Below, piece by piece: positions 39,667 to 49,570 of a stretch of DNA of 64,000 nucleotides (the stretch's first letter is position 1; each line of letters begins with the position of its first letter). The notes beneath the pieces are model-generated. The model did no database searches, was not told the DNA's origin, and saw only the letters and a program-made list of their open reading frames with translations. The translations under genes were made by a program, and so were the position numbers. This DNA is from JAHJQQ01 sp963737555 (GTDB lineage Bacteria > Pseudomonadota > Gammaproteobacteria > Thiohalobacterales > Thiohalobacteraceae): NCBI GenBank assembly GCA_963737555.1, contig CAVTTB010000008.1, positions 186,001 to 250,000 on the forward strand, read 5' to 3'.

Positions 39667-40449
39667 TCAGCTCTGCATTTGTCCGGTGGTGTCTTTCTGT
39701 ACCAGTTGGATGGGCTGCGTCTGCTCTTCCCACTCGAACGGGGGCAGGCCGTTCAGGGCCTGCCGCAGTCCTTCGTTCCAGGCATCGCCGAGCGCGCGGT
39801 AATAGGGGTGATCTTCCGCCAGTGACAGGCGGCGACCGCCATCCAGTGCGTCGGTGGTGTAGATCAGCAATTCCACCGGTGGACCGACGGTGAGATTGGA
39901 GCGGATCGTCGAGTTGATCGAGACCAGCGCGCAGCGCGCCGCCTGCTCCAGCGGGGTATCGTTGCGGATAACCCGGTCGAGGATGGGCTTGCCGTATTTG
40001 GTTTCGCCGATTTGCAAGAATGGATGTGAGCTGGATTCGTGGATATGGTTGCCCTGCGGATAGATCAGGTAGATTTCCGGCGGCTGTCCCGCGATCTGCC
40101 CGCCAAAGATGAAACTGGCTTCGAAATTGGTATTGGCGGTGTCGCGCGCGGTCTGATTGCGCTGCAGATTCGTGGATACAACGCCCACATAGTCGACCGC
40201 CTCGGCCATGCTCTGCACCGTCGACAGACAAACCTTGGCACCGTTGCCGCAGTCGTTGCGCAGTTGTTGGACCACGCCCTGGGTCGTGGCGAGGTTGCCG
40301 GACGATAGCAAGACGAACATGCGCTCGCCGGATTGCACGAAGGTATGCATCTTGGAATACGTGCTGACGTGATCGATTCCGGCGTTGGTCAGGGAATCGG
40401 ACGCGAACACCAGGCCGTGCTCGGTTTTGATGGCTACACAATACGTCAT
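39667..40449 (-). CDS. Proteasome-type peptidase, Anbu (ancestral beta subunit)
   Basis: This 260-residue Ntn-hydrolase resembles HslV and proteasome beta subunits. Counted after the initiator Met, Thr1 (TYCVAIKTEHG), Asp17 (FASDSLTNAG) and Lys32 (YSKMHTF) match the catalytic trio of HslV. YIxGG-like SFIFGGQIAG, NLRND.. and an acidic C-terminus (PPFEWEEQ) follow. Anbu forms open helical or ring assemblies and its substrates are unknown. It is usually clustered with transglutaminase, alpha-E and ATP-grasp-like genes, as here. It is transcribed away from them, toward the large transglutaminase. Confidence 0.92.
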   Translation of the reverse strand: MTYCVAIKTEHGLVFASDSLTNAGIDHVSTYSKMHTFVQSGERMFVLLSSGNLATTQGVVQQLRNDCGNGAKVCLSTVQSMAEAVDYVGVVSTNLQRNQTARDTANTNFEASFIFGGQIAGQPPEIYLIYPQGNHIHESSSHPFLQIGETKYGKPILDRVIRNDTPLEQAARCALVSINSTIRSNLTVGPPVELLIYTTDALDGGRRLSLAEDHPYYRALGDAWNEGLRQALNGLPPFEWEEQTQPIQLVQKDTTGQMQS

Positions 40450-40749
40450 GAGGTCACGTGTTTCATCGGATCGTCACCCATCCTGCCCGGATTCGTCGGC
40501 TGACTCAAGCGGCAATATTCATGCCCCAACCTGGCGCATGGCTCATGTAGTTCAATGTATTGAAGAACACGCGGCGCTTGCGGCGATTGTACCGCATTAT
40601 CTCGATGACATAGGTGCTCTATACCTCGCACGATGCCCCGGATATGTGCATTATACGGACACCCCGTGTTCGCAGAGGCAGGCCGCGCGCAGCGTAGGCC
40701 CGGAATCACGTTGCTCGGATTCAGGTGGTTGCTGGGTTACTCACTGCGA
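40450..40749. other. Intergenic region, no supported gene
   Basis: A plus-strand frame contains MAHVVQCIEEHAALAAIVPH, but it runs on into the antisense of the allophanate hydrolase gene and lacks a family. It may be a remnant. The promoter of Anbu should lie near 40460-40520; no clear match was found. Confidence 0.35.
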
Positions 40750-42560
40750 TCACACCCGTGCATGTTCCGCGAGATACGCGCGCCAGCTACCGAGCGCGGT
40801 GACGTCGGTGGCCGCCTGCGTCGCATGTTCCTCGCATAAGAAGCCGCACACCCAGCGCCCGTCTTCGAGTTCCAGCTTGCCGATGCCCAGCGGTGATGGG
40901 ATGGCCGCGACGAAACTGCCGAAGTGTTCAACCGGTACATCCCAGATTTCGACTTCGATGCGCGCGCCGCGTGCCGCGCGCACCAGTCCTGGACGTTGTG
41001 GTGTACCGCCGGGCAAGGCATACAGCCGATAGCCCGGCGCCGTGCGGGTGCGCGCCAGCAACTGGCTGCCACGTTCGGTGAGTTGATGATTGAGCGGCAG
41101 TCCGCTCATGTGTGCGCCGCACACGGCGACTTGCACAGTAGTTTTCGGCACGTGGGTGTTGCCACGCATGCGCAGGCAGTGCGACTCCCGTTGCGCCCAG
41201 GGTATAGGCATGCGCCTGTTGCCAGGTGTTGGCTATTTCCAGCAAGGCGTTATCCTGAAACGCCGGCGCGCACAGCGTGATACCGAACGGCAGACCATCA
41301 TTGCGGAATCCCGCTGGGACGGCGACTGCACATAGATCAAGCAGGTTCATGAAGTTGGTGTAATAGCCGAGGTTGCTGTTGAGCTTGACCGGCTCGTTAT
41401 TCACCGCATCGATGCGATAAATCGTCCCCGCCGTAGGCGTGAGTATGACATCGACCTGCGACCAAATGGCCTCGCTGGCGCGTTTGAGTGCGGCGAGTTT
41501 ATAGCTGGCTGTAAAGGCATCGAGCGCACTGGGCTGGCGGCCGCCGCTGATGATCTCGCGGGTGACGGGGAATAGGCTGTCAGGCCGCTGCTCTATCATG
41601 TCACGAATGGCGAGGTAGCGTTCCGCCACCCACGGGCCTTCGTACAACAGTCGCGCCGCCTGCAAGAATGAACCGAGATCAATCTCACGGACATCGGCGC
41701 CGAGTGCAGCGCATCTGTGCGACGCTGGCCGCGAACAGTCGCGCATACTCCGCATCGCCGAAGAACTCCAACTGATCGGCGCGCGGCACGCCGCAGCGCA
41801 TGCCCTGGGTTGGCAGCTGCGTCTCGATACAAGCGGGTTTGCGCCGCGCGAAGGGTTCCTGGGCGTCGAAATGTGCAAGCACGTCCAGCACAGAGCGTGC
41901 GTCCGCGGCGCAGAGTGCGAACACCGATACGCAATCGAGACTGCGGCACGCCGGCACCACGCCGCCGGTACTCACCAATCCGCGCGTGGGTTTGACGCCG
42001 ACGAGATTGTTGAACGCCGCCGGTACGCGACCGGACCCGGCGGTATCGGTGCCGAGCGAAAAACTCACTTGGCCGACGGCGACGCTGACCGCCGAACCGG
42101 CACTTGATCCGCCAGAGATGTACTCAGCGTTGAAGGCATTGTGACAGGCACCGTAGGGCGAGCGCGTGCCGACCAGTCCGGTGGCGAATTGATCCAGGTT
42201 GGTTTTACCGATGGGAATCGCACCGGCGTCGATCAGGCGTTGCACCGTATACGCGGATTGCTGCGGCGTGTAGGCATAATCGGGACACGCGGCGGTGGTC
42301 GGTGTACCGGCCAGATCAATATTGTCTTTGATGGCGAAGGGGATGCCATATAGCGGAAGAGCTTGGGATCGAGTTCGCTCAGCGCGCTCGGCATAGGCAA
42401 GCAGCCGTTCGCGCGGCAGCACGTTGATCCAGGCGTGACGGTCCGGTTGCGCCGCGATGCGCGCCAGCACGAGTTCGATGACATCGCGCGGTGTGAATGT
42501 ACCTATGGCATAGCCGCTGCGAAGCGCGGCGATATCCAGGCTTTGGTTTGCATCGATCAC
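40750..42560 (-). CDS. atzF: Allophanate hydrolase (frameshifted twice)
   Basis: AtzF splits allophanate to ammonia and CO2. The amidase-signature domain has Lys in IPFAIKDNIDLAGTPTT and the Ser-cis-Ser pair in EYISGGSSAGSAVSVAVG, followed by GTDTAGSGRVPAAFNNLVG. The frame changes near 41710, after which AALGADVREIDL to DVILTPTAGTIYRID continues the domain. A second change lies between 41150 and 41200, before NTHVPKTTVQVAVCGAHMSG. The C-terminal domain ends GWRAYLAE-like (GSWRAYLAEHARV), typical of AtzF. The corrected length is about 603 residues, the usual one. It is last in the minus-strand guanidine operon. Confidence 0.88.
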
Positions 42561-42598
42561 AGTTCTACCTCAAACGTCACTTAATAATTTGTACGACG

Positions 42599-42687
42599 CG
42601 TAGCCCGGATGAAGGCACGCAGGCCGCAATCCGGGGAATTGGTTCGCCATTGTCTCCCGGATTACGCTGCGCTTCATCCGGGCTACG
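42599..42687. repeat. Palindromic repeat (GTAGCCCGGAT type) between uca and atzF
   Basis: Two arms, CGTAGCCCGGATGAAGGC...GCAATCCGGG and CCCGGATTACGCTGCGCTTCATCCGGGCTACG, form a long inverted repeat of 89 bp. This is a well-known kind of dispersed repeat in gammaproteobacteria. It may shape the mRNA between the two genes. Confidence 0.8.
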
Positions 42688-42701
42688 TGTTCACTACGGG
42701 T

Positions 42702-45700
42702 TCACGCATCTGGCCGCAGAATAATCAGCGCCTGTCCCGCCGATACCGAACTGCCCGGCGCGCAGAGGATCTCTTCGACCACGCCCGCAGCGTCGGACTC
42801 GATGGCGATTTCCATTTTCATGGCCTCGACCACGATCAATGTCTGGCCATCGCTGACGCGTTCGCCCGCTTTGACGTCCACCGTCCAGACGCTGCCCGTG
42901 ACCGACGCGGCGATGGCGATGCAACCCTCCGGGATGGCAAGACCGGCATCGGCGCTGGCCGCATCACCGGCCGGATCGGCGCTGTAATGCGCCTGTCCGG
43001 TGGCGATCCAACGTTCGCGTTCGGCATCGAAGGCGGTCTGCTGGTTGTGTTTGAACGTCGTGATCGAAGTTTTATTTTCGACGAGAAAGCGGTTGTACGC
43101 GGCGAGATCGAGTTCTGTCTCTTCGATGCGCAGTTTGAATTTCCCCAACGGGAAATCCTCGCGCATCTGCAAAAGTTCATCGGCACTGACGGGATAGAAA
43201 CGGATCTGATCGAAGAAGCGCAGCAGCCAGCGTTTGCCCTCGGTGAAGTCGGCGGTCTGATGATGGCGATTCCACATCTGAATGGTGCGACCGACGAACT
43301 GATAGCCGCCCGGGCCTTCCATGCCGTACACGCACATATACGCGCCACCGATGCCGACCGCATTTTCCGGCGTCCAGGTGCGCGCGGGATTGTACTTGGT
43401 CGTCACCAGACGGTGGCGCGGGTCCATCGGCGTGGCGACCGGCGCACCGAGATAGACATCGCCCAGACCCATGACCAGATAGCTGGCGTTGAAGACGATG
43501 TCTTTTACCTGCTCGATGGTATCGAGGCCATTGATGCGGCGGATGAACTCGATGTTGCTCGGACACCAGGGCGCATCTTTGCGCACCGACTGCATGTATT
43601 TATCGATGGCCAGTCGCGTGGATGGATCATCCCAGGACAACGGCAGGTGCACGATGCGGCTGGGCACGCGCATCTCGGTAATCGCCGGCAGTTCATCTTC
43701 GGCGGCGCGCAAGCTGTTCAGTAACGACGCTTGGGAAATCACCGTGCTGTCGTAATGCACTTGCAGCGAACGGATGCCGGGCGTGAGATCGACGATGCCG
43801 GGCAGTTGCGCGGCCTGCAGCCATTGCATCAGCGCATGCGCGCGAAAACGCAGATTGAGATCCAATTCCAATGGGCCATATTCGACCAGGATGTTTTTGT
43901 CGCCGGCTTGACGGTAGGTCACGGCGACACGCGCAGCATCCTCGGCCTGTTGCGCGAGTATCGGTGTGGCGGTGAAGCCCGGAACCAAGGGTTTGAATGG
44001 CTCGGGCGTGTTCGATGTGAGTGTCGCAATGGCTTGGTTCTGCGTCTGCTCCAAGCGGTTGGCATCCGCGACAGCGATGCAGTGAAAGCGCACGCGATCG
44101 CCCGGCTTGAGTTGGCCGATCTTCCACAGTTCCGCCTGCACGATGGTCGCCGGACAGACGAAGCCACCGAGGCTGGGGCCATCCGGACCGAGGATCACCG
44201 GCATATCGCCGGTGAAGTCGATGCTGCCTATCGCGTAGGCATTGTCATGAATGTTCGACGGATGCAGGCCGGCCTCGCCGCCGTCGCGGCGCGCCCATTG
44301 TGGTTTCGGTCCGATCAAACGCACGCCGGTGCGACTGGAGTTGTAATGCACCTCCCAGTCGGTGGCGAAGAAGGTCGCGATGTCGTCGGCGGTGAAAAAA
44401 TCCGGCGCGCCGTGCGGGCCGTAGAGCACGCCAATGTCCCAGTGCGACGCGTACTGTGGAATAAGTCTCGGGCGGAAGTGCGGCGGCAGATGTGTGCGTG
44501 GCTGGTTGCATTGCCAGATGCAGCACATCGCCGCTGCGCAGTGTACGGCCACCGTGACCGCCGAATAGACCCAGCGTGAACGTCGCCGTGCTGCCCATAT
44601 ACGCAGGTGCTTCGAAACCACCCCGTACGGCGAGGTAGCTGCGCATGCCCGCGCCGCTGACGGCGCGCAGTTTGAGTGTCTGTCCGGCGCGTACAGTGAT
44701 CGGCTGCCAATAGTCGATTGCCGTGCCATCGAGTTCCGCGCGCATCTGTGCGCCAGTCAACGCGATGACCGTATCGGTGTTGAAGCGTAGCGTCGGGCCA
44801 TTGAGCGTGAGTTCCAGCGCCGTTGTGCCTTCGGCATTGCCGACAATGCGGTTGGCAAGACGGAAGGCGAGGTGATCCATCGGTCCCGACGGTGGCACGC
44901 CGATGTCCCAGTACCCGACGCGGCCGGGCCAGTCCTGCAAGGTCGATTGGGTGCCGGGTTGCAGCACGTCGACGGTCGTCGGTTTGTATATGAAGCTATC
45001 GAGATGACGTGTGTACTGGCGGCCCTGTTGAAAAACCTCGTCGGCCAATACCTGACGCAGATAATCAAGGTTGGTTTCTATGCCCTGTACGTGCGTTGTC
45101 GAGAGCGCGGATTGCAATTGTGCCAATGCCTCGTGGCGGTTGTCGGCATGGCTGATGAGTTTCGCCAGCATCGGATCGTAATTCGGCGGAACCTCGAGGC
45201 CGGTCTCCACCCAGGTATCGACACGCAGCGTATCCGGAAAGGCGATCTCGGTCAGCAGACCACTGGAGGGTTGGAAATGTTTATTGGGGTCTTCCGCATA
45301 CAGGCGTACTTGGATGGAATGACCGCGCGGCGCGGCGACGAAATCGGCAAGCTCAGGCGCGGTGCCCGCGGCGGTGGCTACCATCCATTCCACCAGATCC
45401 ACGCCGGTGATCTGTTCGGTCACGCCGTGTTCGACCTGCAGCCGTGTGTTCACTTCCAAAAAATAGAATTGATCGGTGTCGGCATCGACGACGAATTCCA
45501 CCGTGCCGGCAGAACGGTAGTGCACGGCGCGGCCCATGCGCACCGCCGCCTCGGCGAGCGCGGCACGGGTGCTGTCCGGGAGATTCGGCGCCGGTGTTTC
45601 TTCAATGACTTTCTGATTGCGCCGTTGCACCGAGCAATCGCGCTCGCCCAGCGCAACGACATTACCCGCGCCGTCACCGAAGATCTGCACCTCGATATGA

Positions 45701-46318
45701 CGCGCACGTTGCACGTATTTCTCTAGAAAGATGCCACCTTGGCCGAAGCTCGAGAGTGCCAGACGCTCGACCGAGTGATACGCCGCGTCCAGTTGCGCTG
45801 CATCCCAGCACAACTGCATGCCGATGCCGCCACCGCCGGCGGTGCTCTTGAGCATGACCGGGAAGCCGATACGCGCGGCTTCACTGTGCGCCTGCGCCAG
45901 ATCGACGAGCAGGCCGCTGCCGGGCAGCAGGGGGACGTTGTTTTGTTGCGCGAGTTCACGCGCCGTGTGTTTCAGACCGAAGTCGCGCATCTGCTGTGGC
46001 GTCGGGCCGATAAAGGCGATGCCGTTTTTCTCGCAGGCCTCGGCGAAGGCGGCGTTCTCACTCAAAAATCCGTAGCCGGGATGAATCGCCTGCGCACCGG
46101 TCGCGTGCGCCACGTCGAGGATCTTCTGTTGATCGAGATAGCTTTGTGCCGCTGGTGCCGGACCAATGCACACGGCCTGATCGGCCTGCCGGACATGCAA
46201 GCGAATGCCGATCGGCCTCGGAATAAACGGCAACCGATTGGATGCCGAGCCGCTTGAGGGTGCGGATGATGCGGCAGGCGATGGCGCCGCGATTGGCAAT
46301 CAGAACTTTGTCGAACAT
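42702..46318 (-). CDS. uca: Urea/guanidine carboxylase, biotin-dependent (frameshifted twice)
   Basis: This large biotin enzyme carboxylates guanidine (or urea) with ATP and bicarbonate. From the N-terminus it has a biotin carboxylase domain (VLIANRGAIACRIIRTLKRLG, ATP-grasp loop LKSTAGGGGIGMQL, EVNTRLQVEHGVTEQ), then the KipI/KipA carboxyltransferase parts (VGYWDIGVPPSGPMDHLAFR, FTGDMPVILGPDGPSLGGF, NPARTWTPENAVGIGG), and a C-terminal biotinyl domain with EAMKMEI. Frame changes near 46200 and 44500 split it. The corrected length is about 1,200 residues, normal for the family. Family members linked with DUF1989 genes and ykkC riboswitches act on guanidine, which is inferred here from the context. 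Confidence 0.88.
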
Positions 46319-46330
46319 GAGCGTTGCACC

Positions 46331-46375
46331 GCGGGTCGTCCCGCGCTGTGTTGGGCCGCTGCGGGTCGTCCCGCG
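46331..46375. repeat. Tandem pair of 15-bp palindromes
   Basis: GCGGGTCGTCCCGCG occurs at 46331-46345 and again at 46361-46375. Each can fold as a hairpin with a TCGT-like loop. They fill the gap between the DUF1989 gene and uca, and could act as mRNA-stabilising or pausing elements. Confidence 0.65.
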
Positions 46376-46394
46376 GGGCCTATGTTTATCTGGT

Positions 46395-47045
46395 TTACTC
46401 TCCGTCCCAGATGATCAACTGCGCCGGCGTTGGGTTGTAGGCATTGCACGGGTTATTGACCTGCGGACAATTGGAGATCAGTACATAGAGATCCATCTCG
46501 GCGCGCAGTTCCACATATTTGCCCGGCGCCGAGATGCCGTCTTCAAAAGTCAGGCCGCCGCTCGGTGTCACCGGCACGTTCATAAAGAAATTCACATTAC
46601 TGACCAGATCGCGTTTGGTCATGTCGGTGTCCGATTCGGCGAGAGCGAGCAGATAATTATCGCGACAACTGTGCATGAAGCGCTTCTCCAACGCATAACG
46701 CACGGTGTTGCTCTCCGAGGCGCAGGCGCCGCCCAGCGTATCGTGACGGCCGCAGGTATCGGCGACGATGGTCAGCATGACATTGCCATCATTCGACAGC
46801 AGTTGGCTGCCGGTGGTGAGGTAGATGTTGCCTTGCGCACGCAAGGTGTCAACGGCGCTGTAACGCTCTGCGGTATCGTGCGCGTTGTAGAAAAGTGTAT
46901 CCACGGCCTGATTGCCTTCCAGGTCGAGGATGCGCAGTACTTGGCCTTTCTTTACCAGATGCAGCCACGGCTCGCCCGCCGGCAGTTCGTAGTTGTAGAC
47001 GGCGTTGGCCGGATTGAGTTTGCTTTCTGTCAGTGCGTGGTTCAT
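46395..47045 (-). CDS. DUF1989 protein, urea-carboxylase-associated (carboxyguanidine deiminase subunit)
   Basis: This 216-residue DUF1989 protein is one of a pair. DUF1989 proteins next to the carboxylase have been shown elsewhere to be the two subunits (CgdA, CgdB) of carboxyguanidine deiminase, which turns carboxyguanidine into allophanate plus ammonia. Metal-site residues are likely in ADTCGRHDTLGGAC. Other conserved parts are DTLFYNAHDTAERYSAVDTLRAQ and VSNVNFFMNVPV. ATG 47045 is chosen over the longer frame. It follows its paralogue after 13 bp. Which of the two subunits it is was not settled. Confidence 0.85.
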   Translation of the reverse strand: MNHALTESKLNPANAVYNYELPAGEPWLHLVKKGQVLRILDLEGNQAVDTLFYNAHDTAERYSAVDTLRAQGNIYLTTGSQLLSNDGNVMLTIVADTCGRHDTLGGACASESNTVRYALEKRFMHSCRDNYLLALAESDTDMTKRDLVSNVNFFMNVPVTPSGGLTFEDGISAPGKYVELRAEMDLYVLISNCPQVNNPCNAYNPTPAQLIIWDGE

Positions 47046-47058
47046 AGATTGGTACTCA

Positions 47059-47811
47059 TCAACGGAACAACACTTCGGTGTTGTAGAAGCCGCGCTGATT
47101 TTCCGGGCGGAAGTTGCGGCAGTAATCGTCGGCATCCGCTGTGCCGGAGCGCCAGGCGGTGAGCGCGACTCGTTTCGGTGCGTACTCCGGATTCGGGTCG
47201 AGCGGGTGTGGCGCGGTCGACAGTACCACCAGCGTGTTCATTTCGAAACGCAGGTCGACATAGTCGCCGGCCTTCGAGTTATTTGGTTGGAACAGCAGAT
47301 TACCGGCTTCATCGGCGCTGACCTTGCTGAAGAAATTCACATTGGCGATCAGATCACGCTTGCCCAAACCGTATTTACCGAGTTCGACGAGCAGGCCGTC
47401 GCGACCGTTGCGGAACATGCCGTTGCGATGTTCCTGGAAGCGGTGCGTGCCATATTTCTGTGCGATCAGCTTGGCATCGGCGACACCGCAGATCGTATCG
47501 TGCCAGCCGCAGGTGTCTTCAGTAATGGAGCACAACACGCGACCCATGTCCGAATAACAGACGAAGCCACGGGTGAGATAGGCCGTATGCTGGGCCTTCA
47601 AGGTGTCGGCCATATTGTAGCGTTCGAGCTTCTCTTCCTGATTGAAAAACAGCGCGGACACATTGGCGCCGCCTTTGGTGTCGGTGAGTCGCAGGGTCGT
47701 GCCACGCTTCATGATGCCCGACCAATGGCCGCCGCCGGGGACGAATTCTTCCCACACGACCAGCGACGGGTCGAGGCCGTCGCGGCGTGTTGCGGGTGTT
47801 GGGTCTGTCAT
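47059..47811 (-). CDS. DUF1989 protein, urea-carboxylase-associated (second carboxyguanidine deiminase subunit)
   Basis: This 250-residue paralogue of the next gene starts at ATG 47811, with GAGGAG nine bases upstream. Conserved parts are GGANVSALFFNQEEKLERYNMADTLKAQ-like sequence, EDTCGWHDTICG with likely metal ligands, and IANVNFFSKVSA. It should pair with its neighbour as carboxyguanidine deiminase. It is first in the leftward operon of deiminase, carboxylase and allophanate hydrolase, and a sigma-54 promoter stands about 45 bp before its start codon. Confidence 0.86.
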   Translation of the reverse strand: MTDPTPATRRDGLDPSLVVWEEFVPGGGHWSGIMKRGTTLRLTDTKGGANVSALFFNQEEKLERYNMADTLKAQHTAYLTRGFVCYSDMGRVLCSITEDTCGWHDTICGVADAKLIAQKYGTHRFQEHRNGMFRNGRDGLLVELGKYGLGKRDLIANVNFFSKVSADEAGNLLFQPNNSKAGDYVDLRFEMNTLVVLSTAPHPLDPNPEYAPKRVALTAWRSGTADADDYCRNFRPENQRGFYNTEVLFR

Positions 47812-47855
47812 GCTGTGAATCTCCTCGCGATGTATCTCATGCGTGATGCTCCTTC

Positions 47856-47870
47856 GCAAAGAGTATGCCA
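47856..47870 (-). promoter_or_regulatory. Sigma-54 promoter of the guanidine degradation operon
   Basis: On the minus strand TGGCAT-ACTCT-TTGC keeps GG and GC at the exact -24/-12 spacing. Transcription would begin near 47844, leaving a short leader with GAGGAG before ATG 47811. Confidence 0.75.
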
Positions 47871-47920
47871 CGCACGGCATGACGCAAAATCAGGCGATTA
47901 CGCACCGAGTTCAGGCATGT

Positions 47921-47937
47921 TGCGCCCAATAAGCGCA
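47921..47937. promoter_or_regulatory. NtrC-like enhancer site 1
   Basis: TGCGCC-CAATA-AGCGCA resembles the NtrC consensus TGCACC-N5-GGTGCA with the same N5 spacing. It lies about 50 bp upstream of the leftward sigma-54 promoter. Confidence 0.5.
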
Positions 47938-47964
47938 CCACGATGTGGCTTGAGTGTGCCAATG

Positions 47965-47981
47965 CGCACTGAATTAGTGCT
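47965..47981. promoter_or_regulatory. NtrC-like enhancer site 2
   Basis: GCACT-GAATT-AGTGC is a perfect palindrome of the NtrC type. Its centre is 44 bp from that of site 1, about four helical turns, as expected for cooperating enhancer sites. It can serve both divergent promoters. Confidence 0.65.
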
Positions 47982-48010
47982 TTAGGATGAGGCGTCGGCA
48001 GTGACGCGCA

Positions 48011-48041
48011 GCGTGCAAATACGGAGTGAGTATTTGCGCGC
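48011..48041. repeat. Long inverted repeat in the divergent control region
   Basis: GCGTGCAAATAC pairs with GTATTTGCGCGC over 12 bp with one G-T pair and a 7-base loop. It lies between the NtrC-like sites and the rightward promoter. No T tract follows, so it is not an ordinary terminator. It may bind a regulator. Confidence 0.55.
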
Positions 48042-48125
48042 CGTTGTGATTCCCGCCTGCATTACAGAGGTTTAGAACCCGCAGTCACGGTGTCATCGGC
48101 ACCTGGATGTGTCACCCACAACAAG

Positions 48126-48141
48126 CGGCACACTCCTTGCT
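48126..48141 (+). promoter_or_regulatory. Sigma-54 promoter upstream of the riboswitch
   Basis: CGGCAC-ACTCC-TTGCT matches TGGCAC-N5-TTGCT except for the first base, with correct GG/GC spacing. The start is predicted near 48152, so the guanidine aptamer would form the very 5' end of the transcript. Confidence 0.75.
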
Positions 48142-48147
48142 GAACAG

Positions 48148-48254
48148 TTCTAGCAAAGTGCATCTAGGGTTCCGGTTCGATTGACGAATGCTGGTCCGAG
48201 AGATGCCGTCCGGAAACACCTCCGGATACACGGCGGGACAAAAGCCCGGGAGGC
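48148..48254 (+). ncRNA. Guanidine-I riboswitch (ykkC RNA)
   Basis: The conserved ykkC blocks are present in order: CTAGGGTTCCG at 48164-48174, CTGGTCCGAGAG at 48191-48202, ACACGGCGGGA at 48228-48238 and AAAGCCCGGGAG up to about 48252. This RNA senses free guanidinium and turns on exporters or degradation genes. Here it lies about 105 nt before the substrate-binding protein of an ABC transporter, next to the guanidine-type carboxylase operon. The aptamer is clear. Whether control acts on termination or translation is not evident; the expression platform between 48255 and 48345 was not resolved. Confidence 0.9.
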
Positions 48255-48358
48255 CATCAAGCGGAACGCGCAGCGACTCCGTGGCAGCCCTGGTTGCCGC
48301 CAATCGCAAGCCGTATCCGCAACGTCTTATTTGTAGATGACATTCGAGGAGATATGCA

Positions 48359-49429
48359 ATGCGATCATTCATCCGTCACTTATCCACCCTAGGCCTCGCG
48401 GCTGTACTCAGTACCGCACTCGTTCCGGCGGCCTTCGCCAAGGACAGTTTCAAAGTCGCCTGGTCCATTTATGTCGGTTGGATGCCCTGGGATTACGCCG
48501 CCAAAGAAGGCATCGTCAAGAAGTGGGCCGATAAATACGGCATCGACATCGAAGTCGTACAGATCAATGACTATATCGAGTCCATCAATCAGTACACCGC
48601 CGGGGCTATGACGGTTGCGTCATGACCAACATGGATGCGCTGACCATTCCCGCAGCGGGCGGCGTGGATTCCACCGCGCTGATCGTCGGCGATTTTTCCA
48701 ACGGCAATGACGGCGTGGTGATGAAGGGCAGCAGCGATCTGGCCGCGATCAAAGGTCAGAAGGTCAATCTGGTCGAGTTGTCGGTGTCGCATTATCTGCT
48801 GGCGCGCGCCTTGGACAGCGTCAATCTGAAAGAGCGTGATCTGACTGTGGTGAATACCTCGGATGCCGATATGGTCGCCGCCGCATCCATCGGCCGATGT
48901 CACCAGCCTGGTGACCTGGAAGCCGCAGTTGTCCGAAATCATGGGCAACGGTGAAAGATGCCAATTTGGTGTTCGATTCCAGCAAGATCCCCGGCGAGAT
49001 CATCGATCTGATGGTGGTCAACAGCGACACGCTGGAAAAGCACCCGGAACTCGGCAAGGCGCTGGTCGGTGCCTGGTATGAAACGATGAGCATCATGTCC
49101 AAGGATGATGCGAAGGGTAAAGCTGCGCGTGAATTCATGGCCAAGGCCTCGGGTACGGATCTGGCCGGCTATGAAGGCCAGATGACGACCACCAAGTTGT
49201 TCTTCACGCCGGCCGACGCGCTGGGCTTCACCACCAGCACGGCCTTGGTCGACACCATGAAAATGGTGGCGGCTTTTCCTTTGATCACGGCCTGCTCGGC
49301 GAAGGCGCCAAGAGTGCCGAGGCCGTCGGTATGAGTTTCCCGGGTGGCAAAACGCTGGGCGATAGCGCCAACGTCAAGCTGCGCTTCGACGAGACCTATA
49401 TGCAGATGGCGGCGGACGGCAAGCTCTGA
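48359..49429 (+). pseudogene. ABC transporter substrate-binding protein, riboswitch-controlled (frameshifted)
   Basis: This is a NitT/TauT-type periplasmic binding protein of about 355 residues. The signal peptide (MRSFIRHLSTLGLAAVLSTA..PAAFA) is followed by SFKVAWSIYVGWMPWDYA. The frame changes near 48615, before TNMDALTIPAAGGVDSTA, and near 48900 and 48955. KDANLVFDSSKIPGEIIDLMVVN follows, and there is another change near 49280 before GMSFPGGKTLGDSANVKLRF. GAGGAG at 48346-48351 fits the ATG at 48359. It probably carries guanidine or a similar amidine-like compound into the cell, inferred from the riboswitch and operon. It is typed as a pseudogene because several frames are needed. Confidence 0.85.
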
Positions 49430-49443
49430 ACAATGTGCAAAAA

Positions 49444-49524
49444 CCGTCATTGCGAGCGTAGCGCGGCAATCTCCTGAGATTGACGGTACTTTCGGAGATT
49501 GCTTCGCTACGTTCGCAATGACGG
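49444..49524. repeat. Dispersed palindromic repeat (CGTCATTGCGAGCG type)
   Basis: Arms CCGTCATTGCGAGCGTAGCG... and its near reverse complement ending CGCAATGACGG are about 31 bp each around a 19-bp spacer. This type (TTGCGAGC, GGCAATCTCC) is spread in many bacterial genomes. It fills the gap between the binding protein and permease genes. Confidence 0.85.
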
Positions 49525-49570
49525 AATCGTGGGTGGCAGCCAAGAAGGTTTTTCCTCATGCGACGTCTGT

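Noticed and set aside
47947..47961. A second TGGCAC element on the minus strand (TGGCACACTCAAGCC)
   Set aside because: The GG-GC spacing is one base short and TTGC is lacking, so it is not a proper sigma-54 promoter.
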